NCBI GenBank assembly: GCA_031290455.1
Contig: JAITNP010000121.1
Span: 1-48,573, forward strand
Reading direction: 5' to 3'
DNA length: 48,573 nt
DNA from: Treponema sp.
Lineage (GTDB): Bacteria > Spirochaetota > Spirochaetia > Treponematales > Breznakiellaceae
Notes under the pieces: generated by a model
What the model was told of the DNA's origin: nothing
Seen by the model: only the letters and a program-made list of their open reading frames with translations
Database searches by the model: none
Shown here: piece after piece, positions 28,240 through 38,408 of the stretch
Layout: the number at the start of each line of letters is the position of its first letter
Numbering within the stretch: the stretch's first letter is position 1
Made by a program: the position numbers and the translations under genes

Positions 28240-29316
28240 TTAATTCATCTCATGCATTCTTTCCATCGAGGAAACGATTTCTGTAACCCGGACACCGAAG
28301 TTTTCATCAATTACCACCACTTCACCCTTGGCAATGAGCTTATGATTCACCAATATATCCACCGGTTCACCGGCAAGTTTATCCAGTTCTATGATGGTAC
28401 CTTCTCCCATTCCCAAAATTTCCTTGATAAGCTTCTTGGTACGTCCCAATTCCACGGTCATTTCCATGTAAACATCCATGATAAGACCGATATTTCCCTG
28501 TTCCTGAGCGGTAGGATGAGGCATCAGATTCGGGAACTGAACCGATTGCACATTCGTTTGCCCCATCCCCCCTGGCATACTTCCCCCCATACCTTGCATT
28601 CCTCCCGTCATGCTATGTGCGCCCGTACCAGGCATACTACCACCCCTAGAGGGCGCAGCCGTAGTTCCTCCCCCCTTGATGGCACGGACTATCCCCGCCG
28701 ATACACTCGAACCAAAGACCTCCCAGAGATCCTGCTTTTTTCCATCCCCCAGATCAACCTGATACCGGGCAACGGGAAAATCGTTCCCCGGAAGCGGAGC
28801 CGTGGCCTTGGGCATATTAACCGCCTCCGGAGAAATCGAAGCAATGGATTTATTGCCCGTCTTATTGGTCAGGGCAGTAATCAGGGTGCCTACCAACTGA
28901 GACCCCGTCTCACTGATGACCGACAAGGCCATTTCTTCCATCTTAACTTCATCTTCCGGGGTCTTCAACATAAGGCCGGCTATGGCCTTGGCCGTATCCT
29001 CAGGGAGGATCAACATGTGTTCCCCGGGAAACCCGGCATTGAAATCAGCCTTAATCACCGTAACCGTATCCGGGAGCTGCTCGAGCAGGACATCCCGATT
29101 GGCAAAAGATACCGCCGGCTTTCCGAGGGAAGCATTTTCTATTGACCCCGCGAGGGTAGCAGACAACCCATCCACGGCAGCGCCCAAAAAATTCTCCAAC
29201 GTTACCCGTTCATCCTCAGAACCTCTCGGCGCCACCGCTGAAGCAACACCACCACCAGCATCCCCCCCAGATAATAGTGCGTCAATTTCAGCCTGCGAAA
29301 GAGCGCCATCGCTCAT
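28240..29316 (-). CDS. fliY: Flagellar motor switch protein FliN/FliY
   Basis: ALSQAEIDALLSGG N-terminus, CheC-like middle, Gly/Met-rich linker, SpoA domain (MEMTVELGRTKKLIKEILGMGEGTIIELDKLAGEPVDILVN). Confidence 0.93.
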   Translation of the reverse strand: MSDGALSQAEIDALLSGGDAGGGVASAVAPRGSEDERVTLENFLGAAVDGLSATLAGSIENASLGKPAVSFANRDVLLEQLPDTVTVIKADFNAGFPGEHMLILPEDTAKAIAGLMLKTPEDEVKMEEMALSVISETGSQLVGTLITALTNKTGNKSIASISPEAVNMPKATAPLPGNDFPVARYQVDLGDGKKQDLWEVFGSSVSAGIVRAIKGGGTTAAPSRGGSMPGTGAHSMTGGMQGMGGSMPGGMGQTNVQSVQFPNLMPHPTAQEQGNIGLIMDVYMEMTVELGRTKKLIKEILGMGEGTIIELDKLAGEPVDILVNHKLIAKGEVVVIDENFGVRVTEIVSSMERMHEMN

Positions 29317-30344
29317 AGTCCTTCCTCCCCATCAGATGTGAGTTCTTCGAAATCTTCCTGTTCAAGCTCCGCAATTTTTTTGGTAATCTGTACCGCCATT
29401 TTTTTTCCAATAACCCCGGGCCGACAAAGAAATTTCTTTTTACTACCAATATTAAGGGAATAAGGGTCCCCAATAAGGGTGTTGTAGAGGCATACCACAT
29501 CCCCTACTTGCAGGGCAAGCACATCCCTGACCGGTACCTGTATCTTCCCTATTTCAGCTACTACATTAACATCGACGGTTGCGAGCTTTTCCTTAAGTAT
29601 ATTAAGGTTTTCCGTGGTGGTTCCCCGGCGCACTGAAGAATACCAGAACTGGGCAGACAGTTTCCCAATGATCGGTTCAATCGTCAGGTAGGGTATGCAA
29701 AAGTTCATCATCCCCTCCACATCCCCCACCTTGGTTTCCAGGGTTACGAGGATCACCATTTCCGTGGGCGGAACTATCTGGGCGAATTGGGGGTTCGTGT
29801 CGATCTGGCCCAGCCGGGGTCGCAAATCAATGACCGTGGTCCAGGCTTCCCGCATATTCCCCAGGATCCGGACAATAATCCCTTCCATAACCGAGGTTTC
29901 GATGTCCGTCAGCTCATGCTGGGCCTTGATACTTTCCCCGGTACCGCCGAAAAGCCGATCAATGATGGAAAAGGTGATCGCCGGATCGATTTCCAGGATG
30001 GCGTTTCCCTTTAAGGGGTCCATATTGATAATCGCCAGGGTAGTCGGCGTTGGGATGGATCGGATGAATTCCTCGTAGGTCAACTGATCCACTGACGCCA
30101 CATGCACATGCACCATGCTCCGCAGATTGGCGGAAAGACTCGTGGTGGTTAAACGCGCAAAGGTCTCGTGCATGATCGAGACCGTACGGATCTGTTCTTT
30201 AGAAAATTTATCCGGTCGTTTAAAATCATATATCTTGATTTTACGGGTATCCGCCGCAGGCTTAAAATCCTCCGGCTCGGTATCCCCGGCATTTATCGCG
30301 GTTAGTAATTGATCAATTTCATCCTGGGACAGAACTTCGGTCAT
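29313..30344 (-). CDS. fliM: Flagellar motor switch protein FliM
   Basis: VLSQDEIDQLLTAI; ILEIDPAITFSIIDRLFGGTG. Confidence 0.96.
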   Translation of the reverse strand: MTEVLSQDEIDQLLTAINAGDTEPEDFKPAADTRKIKIYDFKRPDKFSKEQIRTVSIMHETFARLTTTSLSANLRSMVHVHVASVDQLTYEEFIRSIPTPTTLAIINMDPLKGNAILEIDPAITFSIIDRLFGGTGESIKAQHELTDIETSVMEGIIVRILGNMREAWTTVIDLRPRLGQIDTNPQFAQIVPPTEMVILVTLETKVGDVEGMMNFCIPYLTIEPIIGKLSAQFWYSSVRRGTTTENLNILKEKLATVDVNVVAEIGKIQVPVRDVLALQVGDVVCLYNTLIGDPYSLNIGSKKKFLCRPGVIGKKMAVQITKKIAELEQEDFEELTSDGEEGL

Positions 30345-30550
30345 ACCCTTATTCCCCGGACATGCTCAAAAATATCCGGCTCCTCCAATTATATGTATTT
30401 ATCAGGTATGTAATTTTATAGTACTACCTGATAATAGGGAGTATAAACTACTTTCTACAAAATTTCAATCAAGGAACATCCAAATTGATAAAAATTTTGA
30501 ACATTCCCTACCGAAAAGTCAAGAATTTCCCCCACTCCCCCGTACACCGA

Positions 30551-31114
30551 TTACATTTCCATGGCGTCAAGCTGATTAAACAGGATCGTCCGGGCCTTTG
30601 CCGTATTAAGGATCCGGGTGTTCAAAAGCTCAATGATTTCCTGTTTCAACCGGGCTTCATTTTCAGGCTGCAACTCTGCCGCGTATTTACTGCTGAAATA
30701 ACTCCGCACAAAATCCCGCAGCTCATACAGGCGTCCGGTTAATTCCGTCGCGGCGGCATTATCATTCAGATCATAGCCGATGACCATATCAATGACCACC
30801 GCATAGGGGGTAGGATCCTTAGTACGGGCCCGTACCGTGCCAATGGCGGTAAACATGGAATACTGGGGCCGGGTCCCAATATAGGAGAAATTTTCCGGGA
30901 TTACCGTCTGAGATTTCCCCCCCTTATTAAGAATATTAAAGGTAACCACCGCCACCGTTACGATAAACGCCAATGCCCCCAGCCCTATGGCGACAAATTT
31001 GAGTAAAGTAGGCAATAACGCAACTAAACCGGAAACCTTTTTTTTCTTAGAGGCCCCCTCTTCCCCCGAGGCTTCACCACTCTCCATATTCAGGTCCTCA
31101 TGATTATCAGACAT
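30551..31114 (-). CDS. fliL: Flagellar basal body-associated protein FliL
   Basis: Single TM; LRDFVRSYFSSKYAAEL...ILNTAKARTILFNQLDAMEM; between motB and fliM. Confidence 0.88.
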   Translation of the reverse strand: MSDNHEDLNMESGEASGEEGASKKKKVSGLVALLPTLLKFVAIGLGALAFIVTVAVVTFNILNKGGKSQTVIPENFSYIGTRPQYSMFTAIGTVRARTKDPTPYAVVIDMVIGYDLNDNAAATELTGRLYELRDFVRSYFSSKYAAELQPENEARLKQEIIELLNTRILNTAKARTILFNQLDAMEM

Positions 31115-31172
31115 GCCCTGTTACCTCCAAATCATTATTTCTATAGTATTATACAATGCGGAACTCCGCACT

Positions 31173-31907
31173 CTATAAATGTCCCTCATCAAGGATGATA
31201 ATATCAACCCGCCGATTATACGCCCTGCCCTCAGGGGTATCATTAGTACTTATCGGCACCGTATCGGCAAATCCCGCCACCTGGAAGCGCTTTTCCTCAA
31301 CCCCAATATCGGTCAGATAATGGAGTACCGCTATGGACCGGGCGGTAGAAAGTTCCCAGTTCGATTCCCACGGCCCGGCGGGGTCTATCGGAACCGCGTC
31401 GGTATGGCCTTCTATCCTGAATTTTCTGCCCCGCACTTCATCGGAATTCAAGAGACTCGCCAAACGGAGGAGCATCTCCCGGGTTTCTTCTATGTTGATA
31501 GTAGCGCTGGCAGGATTAAAAAAAGCGTCCGAAGCAAGGCTGATGATGATACCCCGTTCATCCTGGGTTACCTGTACCTGATTTCTATTGGTTCTGATTT
31601 CAGGATTAAAAAGACTCACCGCCTTCCGCAGTGCAGAACCCATGGACCGGCCCCTATCCGTAGAAGGCAGGGACATGATGCTATTCCCCAGTTCAGCGCT
31701 CTTACCGCTGGAAATGGTATTACCCCCGGTTGAAGCGCCCATGCCGATATTGGATAGGGCAGAAATAAAAGCCGCCATTTCTCCGGGATCGACATCGCTC
31801 GGGTCGAAAAGGGCAACAAAGAAGCAGAGCAACAGGGTAACCATATCGGAATAAGTTACGATCCAGTCCCCTTTTACCCCTTCATCTTCTCTTTTTTTTC
31901 GTGCCAT
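31173..31907 (-). CDS. motB: Flagellar motor protein MotB
   Basis: WIVTYSDMVTLLLCFFVALF; OmpA-like IEGHTDAVPI...NRRVDIIIL. Confidence 0.95.
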   Translation of the reverse strand: MARKKREDEGVKGDWIVTYSDMVTLLLCFFVALFDPSDVDPGEMAAFISALSNIGMGASTGGNTISSGKSAELGNSIMSLPSTDRGRSMGSALRKAVSLFNPEIRTNRNQVQVTQDERGIIISLASDAFFNPASATINIEETREMLLRLASLLNSDEVRGRKFRIEGHTDAVPIDPAGPWESNWELSTARSIAVLHYLTDIGVEEKRFQVAGFADTVPISTNDTPEGRAYNRRVDIIILDEGHL

Positions 31908-31910
31908 AGC

Positions 31911-32693
31911 TTAATCCAGCCCTGCTGCCGCTTGCGCCGCCTTACGATCCCCCGGGGTAAGGTATGCAAGCAACTTCGTTTGCAAGACCCGGGTGTTTTC
32001 TCCGGCCTGGATAGAGAGGATCCCTTCAATGATCATTTCCTTTACCTTGGTTTCCATGGCATCCCGGGTTTTGAGCTTCCCCGAGAGGGGAATCATGATG
32101 AGGTTGGCAATCATGGCCCCATAGAGGGTGGTGATAAGGGCAACCGCCATGTTGGGTCCCAGGGCGCTTTTATCCTCCAGGTTTTTCAACATGGCTATGA
32201 GGCCGATAACGGTCCCCAACATCCCAAGCCCCGGAGCCAGGGTACCCCACATGTTGACCACCCCAATTTTATCACTATGCCGCCCCTGGATTTGATTTAA
32301 TTCACTTTCAAGGAGTTCCCGGATTATCGGCCCTTCGGTACCGTCCACCACGAGGCGCATCCCGTTCTTCATAAACTCATCATCCAAATCTTCCAGTTCC
32401 TCTTCCAAGGCCAGGAGGCCCTCTCGCCGGGCTTTTTCGGAAAAGGACAGGAGCTTCTTGATGACCTCCTGCTCGTTGAAATTCGGAATCTTCATAGCAA
32501 GCCCCAGGGTACTGAACACCCCTAATGCTCCGGGAACGGTGCAAAACGTAAAAAGCCCAAAATAAGAACCCATGACGGTCATGAAAAAGGACGGAAGGTC
32601 CATATAGGTTAGTATGGTCCCCCCGGAGGTATAGATTGCCATGACGGTCATGGCAAAGCAACCGGCTAATCCAATGATGGTTGCTATGTTCAT
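31911..32693 (-). CDS. motA: Flagellar motor protein MotA
   Basis: Four TM segments; GLGMLGTVIGLIAML; FLNERRVDLALE-like cytoplasmic loop position; adjacent to motB. Confidence 0.95.
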   Translation of the reverse strand: MNIATIIGLAGCFAMTVMAIYTSGGTILTYMDLPSFFMTVMGSYFGLFTFCTVPGALGVFSTLGLAMKIPNFNEQEVIKKLLSFSEKARREGLLALEEELEDLDDEFMKNGMRLVVDGTEGPIIRELLESELNQIQGRHSDKIGVVNMWGTLAPGLGMLGTVIGLIAMLKNLEDKSALGPNMAVALITTLYGAMIANLIMIPLSGKLKTRDAMETKVKEMIIEGILSIQAGENTRVLQTKLLAYLTPGDRKAAQAAAGLD

Positions 32694-32700
32694 AAATTAC

Positions 32701-32898
32701 TCACTCCTCATTTTTAAAGGCGCCGATCTGTCGGCGGTATTCAACGATTCGTTCTAGCACCACGGGCACCTCTTCCAGGACAATCAGGTGCTTCCCCGAC
32801 AACATGAGCAGATTAGTATCCGGCTTAACGTCAATGGATTCAATCTGATGAGGATTGATGTAGTATTCGGTACCGTTAAGCCTCGTTACTTTAATCAT
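32701..32898 (-). CDS. flbD: Flagellar protein FlbD
   Basis: 65 aa MIKVTRLNGTEYYINPHQIESID... Confidence 0.94.
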   Translation of the reverse strand: MIKVTRLNGTEYYINPHQIESIDVKPDTNLLMLSGKHLIVLEEVPVVLERIVEYRRQIGAFKNEE

Positions 32899-32906
32899 CG
32901 AACAGC

Positions 32907-34316
32907 CTACCGTTTAAGGCTCAGAAGTTCCTGCAAGAGCTGATCCGCAGTCTGTATGGTCCGGGAATTCGCCTGGAACCCCCGCTGGGTAACGATCATG
33001 TCGGTGAATTGCTCGGCCATGTCCACATTGGACATTTCCAGGGTTCCCGCAATAAGTTTGCCCTTTCCCGCTATTCCCGAAGGGCCGATATTGGCCTCCC
33101 CTGAGTTATTGGAAACCACAAAGTTACTATCCCCGGATTTTTCAAGCCCTCCCTGGTTGGTGAAACTGGCCAGGGCAATCTGGCCCAGCGTCCGGTTCGT
33201 ACCATTGGAATATACCCCGGTAATGACCCCGCTCTGGGCTATTTTGAAGTTCTCAAGGTACCCCATGGTATAGCCGTCCTGCGACACTGCCTTGGAAGAA
33301 CTCGCCTCGGCAAACTGGGTCACGGAATTGACAAAGCCCCCCACGGTTCCCAGGTTGAGGGAGAATACCTGCCGTACCGGGACGTCATCTTCCCCGGGGA
33401 CGGTATTCGGTACATCGTAGGCCACATTCATGAACACATTCCCCGCACCGCCGGATTCATTTCCATCGCCATCAACGGTACTCACCAGGGTTCCGTTATT
33501 GGAAAAGTTTATCATAAAGTTAACGTTTCCCCCGGCCGCCGGAGCCTCATCCCCAAGACCAACCGTGGTGTTGGTGCCCCCTGCAACTTCGGGGTCCACA
33601 TTCACCACCGCGTTCCAACTATTGGGGGTATCCTGATTCTGAACCCGGGTAAGGGTTACCTGTAAGGTATGTTCCGCTCCAAAGGTATCGTAAATCTTAA
33701 TGGCAGTATTCCAGGTTCCATTGGCAACCTCCAGGGGAGAAGCCCCTTCGGCGGGTATTACCGGGGTCCGTTTATCCAGGTTACAGGCAAAGTTGACCGC
33801 GGTGGTCGCCCGGGCAGGATCCTTGGATCCCACGGGGATCAGCAGATCTTCCACTTCCCCCGACACATTCAGTACCGGAACCCCATCCACCTCCCGGGCC
33901 ATCCAGCCCTGAACCCGCATACCATTGGCAGGATTCACCAGGGTACCATTCTGATCGAGGTTAAAGGCCCCGGCCCTGGTAAAAAAGGAATTCCCGCCAT
34001 CCTTTAAGATGAAAAATCCCGTGCCCTGAATGGCCAAATCCGTCCCCACTCCGGTGGACTGGAGCGACCCCTGGCCATGAACCGTATCAATGGCAGCGAT
34101 GGACATCCCCAGGCCCACTTCCTTGGGGTTTACCCCCCCTACCTCCTCGGTAGGCCGGGAAGCACCCTGCAACTGTTGATACAGCAGGTCCTGAAAATTG
34201 ACCCGCCCCTTTTTAAATCCCATGGTATTGATATTGGCTATGTTGTTACCAATCACATCCATCCGGGTTTGATGATTCTGAAGCCCCGATACACCGGAAA
34301 ACAATGACCGCATCAT
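32907..34316 (-). CDS. flgE: Flagellar hook protein FlgE
   Basis: [39 protein letters not shown]-terminal [28 protein letters not shown]. Confidence 0.97.
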   Translation of the reverse strand: MMRSLFSGVSGLQNHQTRMDVIGNNIANINTMGFKKGRVNFQDLLYQQLQGASRPTEEVGGVNPKEVGLGMSIAAIDTVHGQGSLQSTGVGTDLAIQGTGFFILKDGGNSFFTRAGAFNLDQNGTLVNPANGMRVQGWMAREVDGVPVLNVSGEVEDLLIPVGSKDPARATTAVNFACNLDKRTPVIPAEGASPLEVANGTWNTAIKIYDTFGAEHTLQVTLTRVQNQDTPNSWNAVVNVDPEVAGGTNTTVGLGDEAPAAGGNVNFMINFSNNGTLVSTVDGDGNESGGAGNVFMNVAYDVPNTVPGEDDVPVRQVFSLNLGTVGGFVNSVTQFAEASSSKAVSQDGYTMGYLENFKIAQSGVITGVYSNGTNRTLGQIALASFTNQGGLEKSGDSNFVVSNNSGEANIGPSGIAGKGKLIAGTLEMSNVDMAEQFTDMIVTQRGFQANSRTIQTADQLLQELLSLKR

Positions 34317-34322
34317 ATCGCA

Positions 34323-34760
34323 TTACTCCTCAAATACCTTTGTTACCTGGTCCCATTGATAATAGGTCCCATTTACCAGCACTGCAGGCACGGCGCCTCT
34401 GGTTACTGCCTTAACCGTACCCTGAATAAGCTCTTCCCCTGCCGCTACTTCTACGGATTTTCCCAAAGCCCCCACCGCTTCATTGCCTGCAAGCATCTGC
34501 GTGAGCCGGGAAAAATCAGTGGCCATGCTGGTCATTTGGTCCAGAGTAGAAAACTGAGCCATCTGGGCGATAAATTCTTTATCCTCCATGGGAGCCGTTG
34601 GGTCCTGATAGGAGAGCTGGGTGATAAGGATCTTTAAAAAATCATCCTTCCCAAGATTCTGCTGCGGATTTTTCCCCTGATTTATTGTACTGTTGTGTTC
34701 TTTCACAATGTGGGCGATATCCGCCTGCTCTTGTGCACCAAGAATCGCTTGAAGTGCCAT
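34323..34760 (-). CDS. flgD: Flagellar hook capping protein FlgD
   Basis: LGKDDFLKILITQLSYQDPTAPMEDKEFIAQMAQFSTLDQM. Confidence 0.95.
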   Translation of the reverse strand: MALQAILGAQEQADIAHIVKEHNSTINQGKNPQQNLGKDDFLKILITQLSYQDPTAPMEDKEFIAQMAQFSTLDQMTSMATDFSRLTQMLAGNEAVGALGKSVEVAAGEELIQGTVKAVTRGAVPAVLVNGTYYQWDQVTKVFEE

Positions 34761-34769
34761 ACTTCGCTC

Positions 34770-36257
34770 CTATGCCAGCATATTGATCGGGATATAATCC
34801 TCCCGGACCCATCCCGTCGAATCGACGCTCCCTGCGGTCTCCGGGTATGCCCCCGATTCCGCATCCGGGGCATAAATGGACGCGACAAACCGTTCCGAAA
34901 AGAAAGGAGTCGCCTCCTCCCCATTCCCCTGTTGATCCGCCCCGTTTCCATTACCGGAAGCAAGGGCCGTATCAAGGCTTGTCTCCGCAAAGCCCGAATC
35001 CCTGAACGCCTGTTCCAGGGAATGTACTTCCCGTTCAAATGCCCGGAGGGCTTCATCGCTTTCCACGATAATGTGCCCCGTTACCTTGTTTTCGGCCATT
35101 TCAAGTTGTATCTTTACAGTTCCCAGCGATTCCGGTCGAAGGGAGAGGCGGATGGTCCCCGCTCCTCCGTCCTTTAAAACAACCGACGCCTGGCGAACTA
35201 TATCACCGTTCAGATTTTCATGCAGTTCCCGGGCCAGGATATCCTCAAAGGCCCGGGCAGGATGATTTCCCTCGATATGCTCATGGTCCCCCTGGCTGTT
35301 TGACTCAGAACGAAGTTCCACCAGGAGTTCCGCATCATTACCACCGGATGCCGGCCTTGATTCCCCGGCAACCTTAAGACCCTGCTCCCCCTCGGGAGTG
35401 GCGGTTTCCTGGGAGCGAAGGTCCCGAACTTCCAGCCCCAGGCGTTCCCGCCGCTTATCCTTGGCCTTGGCATCGGAAAGCCGTGCATTGGTAAGACTTG
35501 TCTTTTCATCCCCTGGCGTCTGCCGGCCCTGCCCGGAAACTGACGAAACCAGCGCGGTCCCGGTTTCCGAATCCGTTTTCCGGGGCATGGCACCGGTAAC
35601 CTTCCGGGGGCCTTCTTTTTCAGTGTTTTTCCGCCCCGTCCGGTTCTGATCTTCGGCTTTAAGCAAAGCTTTGGCAGTTTCCTCCTCGGTCGTATAGGCC
35701 GGGGTTTTCATCCCCCCCTTGAGACCGGTGTTAACCGCCGGGGCATCCTCACCCCGAGAGAAGGCAACGTTTGTCTTGGTTCCACCGCCGTGCAGAGGAA
35801 TTGCCCTATTTTTTTCCGGAGCATTGACGGCACGCGAAAGGGAACCGGTACTTCGAACAGGTTCCAGGGGTATCTTTGCTTCCGTATGGACCACCAGGCC
35901 GGATACCGACAGAGGCATTTCACCGGACACCCCCCCGGAGGCATCACGTGCCCCTTCTCCAGCCCCGGTCTTTTTCGAGGACTTTGCTTCCGGTACAATG
36001 GGTACGGCTTTTTTCCCACCCTTCAAAGCGGTCTTGAGCTGCGCCTCCGCACCCTCCTGGGTGATTCCTGCAAACAGCCCCGCTTCGGTCATAACCGCTT
36101 CACCGGGGCCTTGTTTAGCATTCCGGCCTAATCCCTCCAGAAGCTTGGCAAACACCCCAAGCCGGTCGTGTTTAACAGACTTCGCGGTACCAGTCTTTGA
36201 TGGTTCCCCGCTTTGATCCGAGGGATGCGCATAAATTGGGGGGGATACGTTCATCAA
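34770..36257 (-). CDS. fliK: Flagellar hook-length control protein FliK
   Basis: Long low-complexity N-terminal region; GTIRLSLRPESLGTVKIQLEMAENKVTGHIIVES C-terminal FliK domain. Confidence 0.88.
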   Translation of the reverse strand: MMNVSPPIYAHPSDQSGEPSKTGTAKSVKHDRLGVFAKLLEGLGRNAKQGPGEAVMTEAGLFAGITQEGAEAQLKTALKGGKKAVPIVPEAKSSKKTGAGEGARDASGGVSGEMPLSVSGLVVHTEAKIPLEPVRSTGSLSRAVNAPEKNRAIPLHGGGTKTNVAFSRGEDAPAVNTGLKGGMKTPAYTTEEETAKALLKAEDQNRTGRKNTEKEGPRKVTGAMPRKTDSETGTALVSSVSGQGRQTPGDEKTSLTNARLSDAKAKDKRRERLGLEVRDLRSQETATPEGEQGLKVAGESRPASGGNDAELLVELRSESNSQGDHEHIEGNHPARAFEDILARELHENLNGDIVRQASVVLKDGGAGTIRLSLRPESLGTVKIQLEMAENKVTGHIIVESDEALRAFEREVHSLEQAFRDSGFAETSLDTALASGNGNGADQQGNGEEATPFFSERFVASIYAPDAESGAYPETAGSVDSTGWVREDYIPINMLA

Positions 36258-36305
36258 ATCCCGGCCTCCTCATCATCATACATGATTCCGGAGGAACCGG
36301 GGTAC

Positions 36306-36938
36306 TCAATTAAGACTAGGAGGTCTCCCCGCCATTTTACGCTGCAACTCCGCCGCCCGTTCAGGGGGCATAAGCGACAACCAATAGGACACAATGGAGG
36401 CGGTCCCTTCCGCTTGAGCAAGCGCTTCGGTCTTCCGGAAAACGTCGATAACATCCTGATCATCCATGGCGGCAATGATACCTACCGCCCGTACAGGAGG
36501 CATACCGTTCAAATAACGGGCATTCTGTTCGACGTTTCTATCTTTAGTTTCGGCTTCTTGAACCACCGCACTGAAGGAATTTTCCCGTTCATCCAGCGCT
36601 TTTTGTCGTTCTTCCAATTCCTGGGCCATCTGCTCAATTTCACCCCGCCGGCTTTGAATATCCTGCTCCTGTTTTTCCAGTTCCAATTCACGCAGTTCCA
36701 GGGCCTGAAGCCGTATGGCAAGCCGTTCCACGTCCAGAGAAAGGAACTCATCCGCCTGAACGGTGCCCTGATTGCGCCCTTCACGGCCCATAAAGCGATA
36801 TAACGGGGCCAAAAGCGTCTTGGCATCGACTACATTGAGATAATCGAACCACACCAGCCCCCCACCGACCAGGGCAATGATGAGCAGTAACAAAACTATT
36901 ACCCGGCCAAAAACCCGCTGTCTTACGATTGCCGCCAC
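36306..36938 (-). CDS. flbB: FlbB-like collar/MotE-type protein (GTG start)
   Basis: N-terminal TM, coiled coil, LNGMPPVRAVGIIAAMDDQDVIDVFRKTEALAQAEGTASIVSYWLSLMPPERAAELQRKM. Confidence 0.82.
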   Translation of the reverse strand: MAAIVRQRVFGRVIVLLLLIIALVGGGLVWFDYLNVVDAKTLLAPLYRFMGREGRNQGTVQADEFLSLDVERLAIRLQALELRELELEKQEQDIQSRRGEIEQMAQELEERQKALDERENSFSAVVQEAETKDRNVEQNARYLNGMPPVRAVGIIAAMDDQDVIDVFRKTEALAQAEGTASIVSYWLSLMPPERAAELQRKMAGRPPSLN

Positions 36939-36962
36939 CTCTCATCTCCTCCCCTTACCTTT

Positions 36963-36991
36963 ATCATGCTACTTCCCCCACTTTCCGTCAA
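36963..36991 (-). promoter_or_regulatory. sigma70-like promoter upstream of flbB and the motility operon
   Basis: On minus strand TTGACG, 17-nt spacer, CATGAT; about 25 nt to the GTG start. Confidence 0.5.
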
Positions 36992-37056
36992 GCAATCTAC
37001 TCCTATTCTTATCGTCATAAAAGCCGCTTTTAAAACCCCGGCGGGGAAGCGGGGGA

Positions 37057-38295
37057 TTATCTATTGCCTAAAAGTTCTATCTTGGATGTAACGTAGTCAA
37101 GGCGGTCCTGGTTAAGTACCACCCGGCGGTAGGCGGTTTCCTGGAATGGTTCTATCTTATATCCACCCCGGTTCACGAATTTCTTTCCCCGGCCTTCGGT
37201 AAACCAATACACCAGGGCGATGGTTTCATTGTCCAGCTCTATGGCGTTGATTCCCTTCTTACCGATGGCGCTTCCTGAATTAAAGAGGCAGGGCACGGGC
37301 ATTTCATCCCCGTAGAGGCTTTGTCTGAGCACATCCCGCCGTTCCGAGCGTTTCAGCTTGCCCAATTCAATACGAAGGGCTTGCACCTCCCGGGCGATCC
37401 GCTCCCGGTCCACTCCCACAGAAGCGGGATAATCCCGGCAGAGCCGTTCAATCTCGAATTTGATATAATCATACCGGCCCAGGGATTCAAAGATCGCCCG
37501 ATGGGTATGGCCTATGATGGAGATGCAGTTGTTTTTAAGGGAGAAGTTATAGGCTTTTTTTTCCACTGAAAAGCGCCGGTGGGGACTGCGGGCGCCGGAG
37601 ATATTCCGTATGCCCGCGGGCTTTAAGAGATACCGGAGGCTTACCCCGATGAGGTTGTTAAAGTCGGTGTACATCCTGGAGGACTGATGGCCATGGTAGA
37701 CATAGATGGGAAGGGTGGCTGTGTCGATCCGTACTACGTTGTACAGGGGATAGGGATAGTGCTCTTCAAAGATGAGGGCATCATCATGATTGCCGATAGT
37801 TTTATAGAGCCGGTTTGCCGCGCAAAAACGATCAAACACCCGGTAGATCTGGGGCCAGTGTTCCCGTATGGCCTTGAGGGAATAGCGCTGAAATTCCTCA
37901 ATGTCCCCGTTCAACACCAGGGTCCAGCCCGCTGCGTAGTAATACCCCTCAAGAATTTCCGTGAGCAAGGCGCCGTTAGCGGCGAGATCATCCCGCCGTC
38001 CGGCTCCCATGTGAAAATCGCTGATAATCAGCACCTTGCCCCCCCGGGAAATATCCAATGTCGCCAGAAGGTTAAAACGGGGACTGATTCTGATGATATC
38101 GGAAAAGAAGGCTGTTGCCATCAGGAACCGTCCCATCTTTTCCTGAGATTCGCAGAAACTTGCATGGAGAGATTCTAGGGTTTTTACGGTATTCTGTCTA
38201 CTGAGCGGTTTATACTTCAATGCAGAATCGGTGATTGAGATCGGGGCCAGATAATCAGCGGCCTCGTGGGGCAGAAAAATTCCTGGGGCGATCAC
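37057..38295 (-). CDS. Metallophosphoesterase (calcineurin-like)
   Basis: ISDFHMGAG, LNGDIEEF, IGNHDD, IGHTHRAIFE motifs. Confidence 0.85.
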   Translation of the reverse strand: MIAPGIFLPHEAADYLAPISITDSALKYKPLSRQNTVKTLESLHASFCESQEKMGRFLMATAFFSDIIRISPRFNLLATLDISRGGKVLIISDFHMGAGRRDDLAANGALLTEILEGYYYAAGWTLVLNGDIEEFQRYSLKAIREHWPQIYRVFDRFCAANRLYKTIGNHDDALIFEEHYPYPLYNVVRIDTATLPIYVYHGHQSSRMYTDFNNLIGVSLRYLLKPAGIRNISGARSPHRRFSVEKKAYNFSLKNNCISIIGHTHRAIFESLGRYDYIKFEIERLCRDYPASVGVDRERIAREVQALRIELGKLKRSERRDVLRQSLYGDEMPVPCLFNSGSAIGKKGINAIELDNETIALVYWFTEGRGKKFVNRGGYKIEPFQETAYRRVVLNQDRLDYVTSKIELLGNR

Positions 38296-38348
38296 GATCG
38301 GGTTCTGGTACGAGATGCGATAGAGCCTTGGTAATGCATGAGCAAATC

Positions 38349-38377
38349 ACCAAAATTTTGGTAAAACCAAATTTGGT
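38349..38377. repeat. Two tandem perfect palindromes ACCAAAATTTTGGT and ACCAAATTTGGT separated by AAA
   Basis: Read directly at 38349-38362 and 38366-38377. Confidence 0.8.
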
Positions 38378-38408
38378 ACTACATTTAGAGTTTTTAGAGG
38401 TGCCCTTA

